Assembly (NCBI GenBank): GCA_963693365.1
Contig: CAVNZM010000003.1
Coordinates: 10,664,001 to 10,728,000 of the forward strand
Direction of reading: 5' to 3'
Origin: Amoebidium appalachense
Taxonomy: Eukaryota > Ichthyosporea
Length of the DNA stretch: 64,000 bases
The translations under genes were made by a program, and so were the position numbers. Position 1 is the stretch's first letter; each line of letters opens with the position of its first letter. The notes under the pieces are model-generated. The model made no database searches. It was given only the letters and a program-made list of their open reading frames with translations, and was not told where the DNA came from. Below are positions 49,695 to 61,699 of the stretch, in pieces.

Positions 49695-50723
49695 AGACGG
49701 GCATTCACCTTAAAATTCGTACCCAACACCTTCTTTGTTTTTCACATGCATGAACAAAAGTTCTGCATCGACTTTATTACATGCCTTTTGTGCACCAAGA
49801 GTGCAAATTCGTTAGGGCGTGGCACCAGGAAGGGCCGCCATACATGAGAGTCAGGCATATGTTCGTAATGTGTTTAGGCATGCCAGCATACATTCATGCG
49901 CATGTTGTGCATCCTGGGCGCTAAACTATGGGGCATGCTGTATTCGAGAACAGCAAGGGATTCGAAGCATGCATGCAACACTACTTTCATAAGATCTTAG
50001 GTCCTACATGCTATAGCAACAGCGACTATCTTCTTCGTTAAGTGCATTTGTGCTGAAAGTGGCCGTGCATCTGGCTTGCGAGTGTGGACGTGCATGCGGT
50101 GGCATGGACACGATGGCAGTGTGCAATAGGGCAGTGCACGCAAGGGCAACGGTTTTATTTTCTTCCTAACATAGAGGGGGCTGTGTGCATTGCAACCCAA
50201 GCAGTGTTGTGCATTCGTCCTTTCATTTTCGTATTTCCAGTTCATTTTGCTTTCGTTTTTCGTTTTTTGTCGTTTGATAACTTCGTTACTTCGTTTTGTT
50301 TTCGTGTTGCATTCATTTCGTATTTCCTCTATGCAATCGTTTGTCGTTAATTCTTTATTTCATTGCGTATTCGTGATGGTTCGTTTTTCGTTGGTTCATT
50401 GCTTCGTTAGCAATTCTTTATTCGTTTGTTCGTGTATTCGTTGTTTCGTTGTGTATTCGTTTTTCTTCACATTTTTGATGTGTCGTAGCAAAAGAAGTTT
50501 TACATGCTTTCAATTCTTTCCGTGTAGGTGGGCTGGCCACTTCAAACTTGTAGGTGTATATATTCTAAGCCGGACAAGGAAAGATGTGCCTATCATCGGG
50601 GTAAAAAGGATTGTGATCGGCCATGGGAGATTCTTGAGCTGATTGAAAGATGTGAGATTCTTGAACTGATTGAAAGATGTGAGATTCGAAGGATGCGAGA
50701 TTCTTGAACTGCGCGGTCGCCAA

Positions 50724-51203
50724 TGTAAACAGTTGGACTAGTTAGGATAAGGCAGAGTACAACTGAATCAAAATAAAGACAGAGAACGGGTAGAAAGGCA
50801 CACGCGGCCAGGTTGCTTTTACTATGGGCCGACTCAGTCTGTCTCAGACTTCACTGATGTGATCCCCGTACTGGGACGGCTTTCTTATATAGCCCCCAGG
50901 TTTCGGATCAAGGCCCAGGATTGGTTCATCCGCGGCCAGCGCGGGTGGCAACATGCCATTCGTGATTCTGGTGCGGTCCGAGCCAGTCAGACCTTTGTCC
51001 TATTTATGCAAACCTCTTATTGGTTCACTTCGTTTATGTGGTATGCAGCTGAAGAACCATATATGGTTCAATTCTTAGGTCAGAGTGAGTCCTATTGGTG
51101 CGGACATAATATTTATGTGATATTCATGACAAAGCACGAATCGTGTGCTAGTAGATCACATTCTTTAGTAAACATGTACAGTTCATGTGTACAGTTGTTT
51201 ACA
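50724..51203 (-). repeat. 5' LTR of the LARD-like element
   Basis: 480 bp, followed on the right by CAGGA, the second target duplication, and then by LINE1 sequence. Confidence 0.92.
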
Positions 51204-53032
51204 CAGGAGACACCAGAAACCGATTACACCGCCAAGCCACAATCATCTTTGCGTTTTTACACCACACCACATTACGAATAAACGAATCTATGTATGAACG
51301 AGACTCTCTAACCGTATCCGCCATATAGGCTACTAGTAGTTGGTGTTTGTGCGGTCCTAACACCGGAAGGGACTCAACACGTAGAGTAAAAAGATATCTA
51401 TCAGCCATAGACTTGAAACTATTCATATTCACACTATGATCTAGCCGTACCTCCGGGGGGGTCGCCAGCCATTCCACATAGCGCTCGGCAATGGGCAGAG
51501 ACGATGGGGAAGGGAAGAGGTACAGGGGCGAATCCGGCGGGGATGCGTGTAGCCGGAAGAGCGGGTGGTCCGGGGCACAAGCGGACAGGCGGGTGATGTG
51601 CTCGTGAAATTTAAGGGCTAATTCGTGTACGCGTTGTGATGGTGGTGTGAGCGCGTAGAGAGAATCAAAAAGGCGTCTAGGGATAGGTGTGGAAAGACCA
51701 GTGAGAAACATACAACAAGTTGTGTAATGGAAATCATCTAATGATTTGAGGACATTAGTAACAGTATCAGGGGGTGCCATAGCTAGTAAGGGCAACCCGT
51801 ATTCCGACAAAGGGCGAATATATGTGCGAAATATACTAAGACGATTGTATAGGTGGACAGTATGAGAAAGAGTAGCAAGAAACACATCCCGAAATAACCG
51901 AAGACACCTGCCTGCACTCTCCACCCGACGGTCGATCATCCGTTTGAAACATATGCCCCATTCGTCCACCGGAATCCCCAAATACTTGTATTCGATTGGG
52001 CGAGGGAGGGGACTGCCGAAAATACAAACGTCGTCCCATGCCGGTATCGATTTTGATAAAAGGGCACACTTTTTGACATTAATCTGCATATCGTTGCGCT
52101 GGCACCAATGTTCAACCACACGAATGTATTGCCGTAGTTCGAGAGGATCGGATGACATAAGCACAATATCGTCGGCAAAAAAGAGGGCGGGAGGAGCCTG
52201 GGATGGCAACCCCCCGTCAATTTGTGCCGCAGAAAGAGTGTCGGCTAAATCATCAATATACAGGTTGAAAAGAAGAGGACTTAGCAGGGACCCTTGAAGT
52301 ACCCCCGCGCGTGCGGGTAAACCCTGGGGATAGCCGCCCATTAACCACCGCTCGTCCGCGTGTAAACGTAAACATAGCTTCCAGTAGCCGACCCATTTGG
52401 AATGGGACACCGCGAGTGGCTAACTTGGCCCACAGGCGAGGGAGGTCGACCGTGTCGTACGCGTTCTTAAAATGGATAAATACGAGGTGCTCGGTATCAC
52501 TTTGAGTTGCATTATGTAGAGTGAGGATTTGTGCGTAACATGAGTGTCGATGCCGAAACGCCGCCTGAAGAGGGCTCAGCTGGGAAGCCTGCTTAAGGGT
52601 GGGGTTACGGGAAAAGGCCTGTAAAAGGCCACTTTCGAATAATCGGCGAAAAACGGACGTAAGGGTGATAGGGCGAAATTCGTGGATGGGACCCTGTGCA
52701 ACCGTTTTCTTGATGGGAAACACTAAGGTGGCTAGCCACTCCGAGGGCACTTTACCGACATCAGAATACCAGCTAAACAACTCGCTAAGAATACATGTAA
52801 GTGGTGGCGGCGGGCCACGCTTTTCGTCTTTCTCGGGTCGGGGTGGGATGAGTACCTTAAGTAGTGCCATAGGAATGCCGTCCGGCCCGCACGCTTTGCG
52901 GGACGGGTAACGGGAGACTAACTGCCATACCGCATCTGGGGTAAAAAGTTCCCCCAATTCCGCCCCCAAACTCAGCCGGCCCCGCTGGCCACGCCGTGTG
53001 TGGTGGTGGTGGTGTGTCGGAGGGTGGAACAA
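51204..53032 (-). pseudogene. LINE1 ORF segment 2: reverse transcriptase, frameshifted
   Basis: The reverse transcriptase continues in a second frame (53032-52320) with KACGPDGIP and FIHFKNAYDTV. It then switches to a third frame (52330-51204) with LQGSLLSPLLFNLYIDDL and the catalytic FFADD near 52175. The second switch falls at a run of G on the coding strand (about 52312), where sister copies read straight through; a one-base indel explains it. The frame ends at the border of the LTR element (CNRFLV). The protein would copy element RNA at the nicked target. Confidence 0.85.
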
Positions 53033-55307
53033 AAACAGGAGGGGGCGCCTGCCCCAGGTCCGTGGCCATACATGTCGGGTTACGTTTAAACAGGGTGCCG
53101 TAAAAGGAATCGGTTGCAGATTCCGGGTCGGATGACGGGTCGGCCGTTATTCGAATCGAATGATTGCCGCGATCAATCTTCCGAATATTACCCAATAGCA
53201 TGTGATACGGTAGAGGCTTACGTAAGGCAGCTTCCGCTCGAGGGCCGCGAGTGTGTGTAGTTCGTGCTTGTGGGTAAACTTGGGCACCTAAACAGGCATA
53301 TTCACCTATGTCCCACAAGGTTTCTCGTACTGTAGACCAGACGCTATCGATGAAGGTCTGGTCGGTGCGTAGTGGGGTTTGGCGTCCATCACGCACAAGC
53401 GATAATAGACTCGGTTGCACCGTCTCGAAAAAGAAGCGAGTGTCTGCTTGGCCGCGCTGGCTTTTAAGTTCGCGTACGTTAAGTCTGTAAGTGTGTTGTG
53501 GTGACGGCGTAGAAAGGCTAAGTGTAGTGCGAAAGACTATAGGTAGGTGGTCTGACGGTGGGGGGTGTAGGTTGTGGTGTATGTGTAAGGTGCAAGGACC
53601 AGAGGCTGCCCCCCAGTCCGTGCGGTGTTCTTGTACTACAGATGGAAGAGTAAGGCGTAAGGCTGTAACAAAAGTGTGAAAGGTTGGCGTGCGTGGGTGG
53701 TTGGGTTTAAGTAGGGCCTGTGGGTGGCCGTGTAGGGGGTGTGGGGTGGTAGTTAGCGGGCTATTAAAGTCTCCTAACACTAGTGTGGGGTTATGTGGGG
53801 TGATGGTGTTAAGCTCGTGTTTAAGTGCTAGAAGTGGAAGGCTAGGTGGAAAATAAACAAAAGTGCATATATGGCCACAAACTGAGATGGTGAGTGTGTG
53901 TATTGTACGTGCTATAACTGAACAGTGGTTAACAAAGTGGTAGGCGGCGATGAACACTATGCCGGAGTGAGGCTTGTGGCCCACCGGCTGAGTAGACTCG
54001 CCGACGAGCCGTCCAGACCGACGGAGTGTGGCGTGGTCTCGCCACCACGTTTCTGCGACAACAATAAACGGGAACTCCTGTTGGGGTAACGAAAGAAGAA
54101 ACTGTGCTTTACTCTTATTTAGACTACGAGCATTCCAGAAAAGAAAGGAGAGCATGCTTACTGGGAGTTGGCTGGTGCGGCGGTGGGGTCGTAGGGCTTG
54201 CTGAACTTCGACCTGCACGTGCTGAGCCTCCCAGTAGGCACGCACCTCAGCTGCTGTTTTGGCCCGGCTGTCGTGTGCCGGGTAAAGTGTGGCTGCCTTG
54301 ACAGCCCATGCATGGGCGTTGGCCATTCTTGCAAGCACCCGGCGTTGCCAAGAGGCCCGGGCAGCGGCCTCTGCATCAACACGGTTAAGTGTGGTGTTGT
54401 AGGGAGCCGTAGGATCGAAGTCTGCGAGAAAGGTGGCGTCGGTAGCACGTTGGATGATGTTTATGAGGGTATCACGGTAGCCGGCACGCACAATGAACAC
54501 TGTGTAGCGACGGCCAATGAAGAGCATGTCGGGAATCATTCGGTTGAGGACACCGAGGGTGTAAAGACGGTCACGCATGGTGCTGATGTTGGCCGGCACC
54601 ATGGTGAAGGCTGCAGTGGTCAACTCGGACTCGTCGGTACCCTGAGGGGCAGGGTCAGACGCCACCCGCGGGCGGCGGGTTGGGTGCAGTGCTGACGCTG
54701 CGGCAAGGGCTGCCAAAGCCTGGGTAGCCCCGTGGGTCTGGGCCACCGACTCGGCATACGTTTTGACTTTCTCGGACACGTACACGGTCTTGGCGTCCAC
54801 CGTAGTGCGGTACACCTTAGGATTCGTTGTGGGTATGAACTTGGGAGACCCCGGGGGGGTGGGTAACCCATCGGGGGTTGCCTGTGCTGCAGGGGCCGGG
54901 CCCGCGTGGGCAGGGCCGGTGGGGGTTGCCCGGTCAGCTTCCAGCTGCCGTAAGCGCGTCTCCATTTGCTGAACAAGGAGGTCTGTGTGGTCCTGTTTGG
55001 CTTTATACTCAGCTACTTGGGTTGTTAAGTCGGAGACTTGGGTGCGGAGCTGCTCATGATGCGCCATAAGTTTGAGCACGGCTTTCCTAGCCTTCTCGGG
55101 TATCAAGTGCAGTTGTTCTTTCGAAATAAAACTACTTGCTGGCGGCACGGCCGGTGGCGCTTTAACCTCGGGAAAGGGAACCTGTTCCGCTCGGCTCAGT
55201 TTAGTTAGCCTCTTATCTGGGGATTCTCCTTCCCGTGTATCACGTTTGCGGCTCCCAGGCGGTGTCCCAGGAGGGTCCGGGGACAAGGATGCATCCTGAG
55301 ACGCCAT
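52857..55307 (-). pseudogene. LINE1 ORF segment 1: coiled coil, ORF1-like domain, AP endonuclease
   Basis: 816 codons from an ATG at 55307 (MASQDASL). Residues ~65-130 form a Gln/Leu-rich coiled coil. Residues ~235-330 resemble the nucleic-acid-binding part of LINE ORF1 proteins (inference). The endonuclease starts near 387 (FLFWNARSLN) with AETWW, LGDFN (~514), TDWGA and SDHLPI (~584), which form the metal- and phosphate-binding set. Endonuclease is in the same frame as the ORF1-like part, so the two are fused. Near 53000 the frame leaves the conserved path inside a CCACCA repeat and ends 45 codons later. The element's endonuclease would nick target DNA to prime reverse transcription. Confidence 0.85.
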
Positions 55308-55533
55308 GGGTGGGTTCTAGCTGCCCCTCAAGGGGCCTAAGTAGAGGTGGATGCCTAAGTAAAGGCCGATGCCTAAGTAGAGAAAGTAAAGAAAGAAAAA
55401 AAAGAAAGAAAAAAAAAACAACGTGTGAAAGAAAAAAACGTGTGAAAGAAAAAAACGTGTGAAAGAAAAAAACGTGTGAAAGATTTGTGTAGCTTCGTGT
55501 GTGTGTGAGCTTCGTGTGTGTGACTCATACACC

Positions 55534-55946
55534 AGCCACATTCGACGGCCTACTGCGTTTTCCAGCACAGCCAATCAAATGCAGCCAGTGACATATGTAC
55601 ATGCTAGCATCGGTAGCTCCGACAGAAAGTTATAAGGCACCGGATCACAATATCATACTGTGCAGCATTAATAAGGTGATCTAGGATAGTCATCTTAAAA
55701 CGGATATATTGAGGAAGAGAGGAAGAAAAGAGAATAAAACCGCCAATAACCTCCGGTTCTAATACATTAGCTAATAGGTTGCATTTATTGATAGATATGC
55801 AGCCGCGAGTAAACCGCCCCCCACACATATTACACATGTACATATGTCACTGGCTGCATTTGATTGGCTGTGCTGGAAAACGCAGTAGGCCGTCGAATGT
55901 GGCTGGGCCTCCGGCAGTGTCCACGCAATAAAAAGTGTGTAAACCC
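55534..55946. repeat. Folded (inverted) LINE1 tail
   Basis: A minus-oriented LINE1 piece (55534-55837) runs straight into a plus-oriented tail (55838-55946, ending AATAAAAAGTGTGTAAACCC). About 70 bp is shared in inverted orientation (55534-55603 with 55836-55905). Confidence 0.8.
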
Positions 55947-56112
55947 TGTTTGTAAAGACGATGGTTACAGAAAAATTGACAGTCGGCGGCCAAGTCAACC
56001 CAAATTTGACGGTTTTTGTCGATTTTGACGGTGAAGAAGGCGTCGGACCACCCTGACTTCCTATATCAATATTGCGCGTTTTCTCATTTCCTACAGCTAT
56101 TCCTAATAGAGG

Positions 56113-56214
56113 GGGTTTACACACTTTTTATTGCGTGGACACTGCCGGGGGCCCAGCCACACTCGACGGCCTACTGCGCCTCCAGCGCAGCCAATCAAAT
56201 GCAGCTAGTGACAT
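56113..56214 (-). repeat. LINE1 tail-only insertion (~102 bp)
   Basis: Minus-oriented LINE1 3' end directly before the LINE2 endonuclease fragment. Confidence 0.75.
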
Positions 56215-56788
56215 TGCGGTTCCCTCAAATATCCCGGCCATGCATGCCCACAACACCGACTGGGGAGTGGCCTTTTGGCCATCAACCATGGCGCCAAAAC
56301 TCTCTCTCCCTCCTAACCTCTCTAGGTCATCTGACCACTCTCCTATCCTTTTCCTACCTAAGATCTCCCTTGATCTGCTCCCCCCTCCTCCTCCCACCTT
56401 TCGCTTCCGTCTATCTCAGCTCAAGTAAAGGTGGGGTAGAGTTGATGTATGTGTATGCTATGCAACGAAACACCCTATATATATGCGCCTATTTGAATCT
56501 GCACAAGCCAGACCAGATTCACATCTCGTACTAGATACATGCACTAACTTTATTGTTGATGATTTTATAGATCTCGGTGATTATATGCTGGTGGTGGTAG
56601 GAAGGAATATCCCGATGCTCTCTTGTTACCAAACACCACTCCCGCTAGACTAGGTGAGCGCTGTCTCAAAAGGAAAGCTTGCGCCGGCTTGCTAGTATGA
56701 ATCGATTTGGCCCCCCTGCTCTTATTATTGGTGATACCACTGGAGACCCCCTCATAGACCCTGATAAGTATTTCTCGGAACTGTTTAG

Positions 56789-57032
56789 GGGTTTACACAC
56801 TTTTTATTGCGTGGACACTGCCGGAGGCCCAGCCACATTCGACGGCCTACTGCGTTTTCCAGCACAGCCAATCAAATGCAGCCAGTGACATATGTACATG
56901 CTAGGCAACAATGAGCGCCATCGTAGTATCTGACACCCCTATTACATATTATGGGTAAGCAGAGGCTAGCATCGGTAGCTCCGAAAGAAAGTTAAGGCAC
57001 CGGATCACAATATCATACTGTGCAGCATTAAA
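56789..57032 (-). repeat. LINE1 tail insertion (~244 bp) in LINE2
   Basis: Minus-oriented tail reaching into the last LINE1 codons (LASAYP region), inserted between GAACTGTTTA and AGATAGGACC of LINE2. Confidence 0.8.
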
Positions 57033-57131
57033 GATAGGACCCCCGCTCAGAAACCTATTGTGTGGCCTATAGACCCATCTATCCCCATAGATTCTTCGAT
57101 CCTCCCCTTTTTCAGTCCCGATACCATATGG

Positions 57132-57166
57132 GGGTTTACACACTTTTTATTGCGTGGACACTGCCG
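57132..57166 (-). repeat. 35-bp LINE1 tail insertion with target duplication
   Basis: Only the last 35 bp of LINE1, from CGGCAGTGTCC to GTAAACCC. It is flanked by a perfect 6-bp duplication ATATGG at 57126-57131 and 57167-57172, within LINE2 coding DNA. Confidence 0.85.
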
Positions 57167-59219
57167 ATATGGTCTGTGATATCGAGATCTAGTTATAGCT
57201 CTAGTAAGTCTTGTGGACCTGATGGACTTCCTGCTGGGTTTCTTAAAATCCTTGTTCCCTCCTACCCACAAAAGGAAAGTGATCGTGCTGTTGAACCTGA
57301 TCTTACTATTATGTAAAGCTCTTTCTTTTCTTGGTGTGTTAAATGTGAACATGTCCGGTCATCTTGGTTAAATACCTTAGTGATCCCCACAGAAGAAGGA
57401 CTCCGAGGGCCCCATATCATCTTTTCGCCCCATCACACTATGTAACCCAGGTTGTTCGTAGATTCTTTGAAGCTTGCTTACTTAATAGGTTATTTGCACA
57501 TCACCCTAGGTTTCAATCTATTCTTCACAAACACCCATGCTAATCCGCTTTTCGTAAAACAATTCATGTTATGTTCAAATAATGGCACTGCACGATTCTA
57601 TGCACGTTGGTGCACGATATGTTAGTTTTATTGATTGGAAAACTGCTTACGATTCTGTCTCTTCTGGTCTCCTATGGGAAAAGCTTGCTGCACGGGGTGT
57701 ACCACACTGCATTATTGGTGTTTTGTTAGAAGCACTCTTGTCTCAAACCTATGGTAGAGCTGTGGTTAATGGGCACCTTTCATATGGTTTTGCTCGTACT
57801 AGAGGTCTCTTGCAGGGTTCATTGCTTAGCCCCTTTTTGTTTAACCTATTTATAGATGATTTGGCTGTCAAGATTTATGCCGAAAATGATGACCCTATTA
57901 ATAACTTTCCGCCTGCACTTCTCTATGCTGATGATCTGTCCCTCCTTGCCCGTACCCCTAGACGCCTGCAAAGATTGTTCGATGTAGTGTCAGAGTGGTG
58001 CAAGGCAAACCTTATGATCCTTAACATAGACAAATGTGGTGTTCTTGTACCTGATATAGCTAACAATTTACACACATTTACATTATCATCTAAACCTGTA
58101 CCTATAGTTCCAGAATACAAATATCTTGGTGTTCCGGTTAATTCTGTTTGTGTTATGTTTTCCCATATGGTCGAAAAGAGGGTAGAGCTGGCTCGTAAGC
58201 GGTTAGCTTTCTTCTCGGCTAATATTTTTGAATACACACCCCTCCATCCTTCTGTTAGACTTACATTTCAATGATTCGCACTTTTGTCTTCCCGGCATGT
58301 GAATATGGTTTACCCCTTCTCGCCGCTTGGATCTTGAAGAAAGACAGAACTAGAGCGCTTAAGCCCTTGGCAAATTTCCTTGAAGCAGAAGTTGCCTCCT
58401 TTCTATCTAACAACTGTTGTAAACCAGGCTGTAACGCTCTCGATATATGGTCTGGTCCCAATAGCTGCTAGAGTATCCTATCTCGCGCTGAAATTCAATA
58501 AGCACATAAGCCGCTAAATAAGTGTTTGCCCTCCCACCCTCTCTTCTCTATCCGACCTGTCTCCTCCTCACCTCTCCCCTCTTTCCTTCCCTCTCTCTCT
58601 CCTTCTCCCCCGGGTACAAACACAGATAAACCCCGCAAAAGTGTGCGTGTGACTTTGGACTGCCACTTACTTATTAGATATGTACACAATCACAAGATAA
58701 TTACACAATATAACAAAATTTAATGGAAAAAGATACCGCACGACACCAGACCCGATGAAAGCATACACCTTGAAAAACTAAGCCTTATGTCTCGTTTTAA
58801 TCAGTATAATTACCGCCTTAACCATATTGCCAAATATGGCACTCGCAAATGTGTAACACCTAAATACATATTACCTTCTTGTAGAATTGGTCTTTCTCTA
58901 GCATGATGGTATTATTGATCACATACCATGCTTTTACTATACACGCGCCATACAGTGGAGATCTAATAAGTTTAAGGTGGCATCGTTTGCATGCCCAAAC
59001 AACACACACACACCAGTTAAAACGGTCATGTATCGCCAAATGTAGTTTGATAGACCACATATTACCGCAACACACACACGTCACATTCACAACAGACACC
59101 CAGAAAGATAGCCTACCTGAAAATTACAACATCCTTGATTTTATACTAAACACGCGTAACTACGACCTGTTTATTAGATGTATTGATTGGCTTGAGAAAC
59201 ACGTCATTACAAAATTCTA

Positions 59220-59221
<2 letters not shown>

Positions 59222-59302
<81 letters not shown>
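59222..59302. repeat. (CA)40 microsatellite in the LINE2 tail
   Basis: Part of the LINE2 3' untranslated region. The same position is (CA)n on the element strand in 40103-40525 and 41600-42005, with different lengths. Confidence 0.9.
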
Positions 59303-59303
<1 letters not shown>

Positions 59304-59555
59304 CCAGCTGATACCGAGTGTCACAGGGGAGCCCGAAAAAAAAACAAAAAAAAAAAACAAAAAAAAAACGAGGAACCCCAACTAATTGCTTTCTCTTAGT
59401 CTTTATAGTCTCGTAGAGAAATTAAACCCTGATATATAATCATCACCCGAAATCTATGTACGTGATCATGATATACTGCTGAGGGGATATTCCGAGCAAA
59501 ACCCCCCATACCTGAGACTGGTCTCTCTTTGCCTCGAGTAAACAGCGTAAACCCC

Positions 59556-60405
59556 CTGACATATGTACATGCTACAATAGGCAACAATTAGCCTACATCG
59601 TAGACGTATACGACACCCCTATAACACATTGCATTATGGGTAAGCAGAGGCTAGCATCGTACTAGCTCCAAAAGAAAGTTAAGGCACCGTATCACAATAT
59701 CATACTGTGCAGCTTAATAAGGTGATCTAGGATAATCATTTTAATACGGATATATTGAGGAAGAGAGGGCCCAAAGGAGAATAAAACCGCCAATAACCTC
59801 CGGTTCTATTACGTTAGCTAACAGGTTACACTTATTGATAGATATGCATCCGCGAGTAAACCGCCCCCCACACATATTACACATACGAGCAGGACACACC
59901 AGAAACCGATTACACCGCCAAGCCATAATCATCTTTGCGTTTTACACCACACCATATTACGAATAAACGAATCTATGTAGGAACGAGACTCTCTAACCGT
60001 ATCCGCTATATAGGCTACTAGTAGTTGGTGTTTTTGCGGTCCTAACACAGGAAGGGACTCAACACGTAGAGTAAAAAGATATCTATCAGCCATAGACTTG
60101 AAACTATTCATATTCACACTATGATCTAGCCGTACCTCCGGTGGGGTCGCCAGCCATTCCGCATAACGCTCGACAATGGGCAGAGACGATGTGGAAGGGA
60201 AGAGGTAGAGGGGCGAGTCCGGCGGGGATGCGTGTATCATGGCATCCGGAAGAGCGGGTGGTCCGGGGCACAAGCGGACAGGCGGGTGATGTGCTCGTGA
60301 AATTTAAGGGCTAATTCGTGTACGCGTTGTGATGGTGGTGTGAGTGCGTAGAGAGAATCAAAAAGGCGTCTCGGGGTTAGGTGTGGAAAGACCAGTGAGA
60401 AACCG
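59556..60405 (-). pseudogene. LINE1 C-terminal fragment
   Basis: Matches the last ~280 codons of LINE1: the region after reverse transcriptase, then CNRFLVCPARMCNMCGG and the C-terminal end, with small indels that break frame. It preserves the continuous junction CGAGCAGGACACACC, where the main LINE1 carries the LTR element. It lacks the extreme 3' end and is 5'-truncated at 60405. Confidence 0.85.
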
Positions 60406-60673
60406 AAAACTCTTTTTCTAAGCAAAATCAGCCGTAAACTGCCTTTAGGCGGCCGCGGATAGTACTTTAGCCCATTTGCAAATCTGCGTCCTTAAAACGT
60501 TTGCAACCAATCAGATCAGATCAGCGAACCATATATAGCTATTAGACACTCTTAGGAATTCAATGGCGAACTAGTGTTGGCCGCTTGACTTGAACAGTTT
60601 TGGTCATCAGGGCGCCTGAGTGTACTGTACCCACAGACTACAGTGTGCGTGTCTGCCATGTACGTGTGTGTGT

Positions 60674-60726
<53 letters not shown>

Positions 60727-61453
60727 GGGGGAAGGCTTTTACGTAAGGGTAGAGCCAGTCCACAGTGTTTTACTGCGACCACCAAGACCCTGAGAAAGCG
60801 CTATGTATGCTGTTGCAAGTACAATCACAGAACAAAACATCGGGCCCAAGTTATGTTTTTATGTGTGGCCCATGCATCGTAAGCTAAGCCATGGGTTTAT
60901 TGGTGTCGGCTTCTCATTCCGCTGCCACCCTGGAACGGCGCTTGCAAAAACACTCATACCTATATCTAACATCGGTAACTACAATGGGGGCCTATTCCCC
61001 TTTACTTTTAGAACAGTACAGCACCAATATTGTACATATTAGTTGCGATTATTCTGGTAATAAAAGATCAATCGCCATCATCTCTGACTCTTAGAGGAAA
61101 AAAAAGTGATATAAACAGGGTTGAAAATCAACTCAGCCGAAATCAAATAACTGAATGCAGCAACAAATAACGCAGGGGACACTGACTGTGTTCCAAGACA
61201 AAACGTTCTTGCATCTGTGCATGCCCTTGTGAGACGGGTCAAGTTTGGAGAGATTATGTGTATGTTTGTGCATTGTTTGTTCCTTGCGTACACAGATTCC
61301 AAGTGAACCAGGGAACCAAACCAACTCTTTCACAATCGGTTCGACCTAGGTCACGAATAACATCTATCGTTGGCTAGATATCGAAAAATGTGTCTTAGTG
61401 CCTGCCACGAATTTCTGGTTTTTACGGTAGGAACCGCTTGCTATACCAAACGT
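60406..61453. other. Intergenic region without a recognised gene
   Basis: Mixed sequence with a (TG)n-G run compound at about 60660-60731. No supported coding frame. It lies downstream of the PLK4-like gene. Confidence 0.5.
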
Positions 61454-61602
61454 TCATGCCGACGGCTTGGGCTTGGCCGACTGCCTTAGCAAATCCACAA
61501 AGGCTGGCAGGTGTTGCAGTTTGTCCTTGACCACATCCGGTAGCACACCCTCCAGCTGGTACCTGCACACATGCAGACACAGATACAGACACACAAGAGA
61601 GG

Positions 61603-61699
<97 letters not shown>

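Larger units (their letters stand above)
47660..51203 (-). mobile_element. Large non-autonomous LTR element (LARD-like)
   Basis: Two 480-bp LTRs (47660-48139 and 50724-51203) open TGTAAACAG and close TTGTTTACA. I found no differences between them. Target duplication CAGGA lies at 47655-47659 and 51204-51208. Orientation is minus: the primer-binding site TTGGCGACCGCGCAG abuts the LTR at 50723 and the polypurine tract AAGGGGGGAG abuts 48140. The 2.58-kb interior has no polymerase, protease or integrase frame. Its best frame is 49694-49377. It must rely on another element's proteins. Confidence 0.9.
47242..55533 (-). mobile_element. LINE1: near full-length non-LTR retrotransposon, interrupted
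   Basis: Without the LTR insertion it is about 4.7 kb. It runs from a 5' untranslated region with tandem GTGTGAAAGAAAAAAAC units (about 55405-55485) through endonuclease, reverse transcriptase and a C-terminal zinc finger. The 3' end, AATAAAAAGTGTGTAAACCCC, is at 47242. The last coding segment is separated from the rest by the LTR element 47660-51203, whose target duplication is CAGGA. The sister copy at 59553-60405 shows the empty site. Two frameshifts make it inactive. Confidence 0.88.
56215..59555 (+). pseudogene. LINE2: decayed non-LTR retrotransposon (endonuclease end to 3' tail)
   Basis: A plus-strand copy in pieces. 56215-56430 is the endonuclease end (TDWGVAFW, SDHSPI), then the linker to 56788, then 57033-57131 and 57167-59555. 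Reverse transcriptase is clear at 57582-58274: SFIDWKTAYDSV, LLQGSLLSPFLFNLFIDDL and the catalytic LLYADDLSLL near 57925. After 58274 the frame breaks repeatedly (58271-58471 continues it; later pieces near 58903-59220 hold the C-terminus). The tail has (CA)40 at 59222-59302, an A-rich run and the 3' end GCGTAAACCCCC. Two LINE1 tails interrupt it. It is clearly dead and shares ~60% of motif residues with LINE1. Confidence 0.85.

Noticed and set aside
47660-51203. Plus-strand orientation of the LARD-like element
   Set aside because: No purine tract precedes 50724 on the plus strand, whereas the minus strand has both a primer site and a polypurine tract in the right places.
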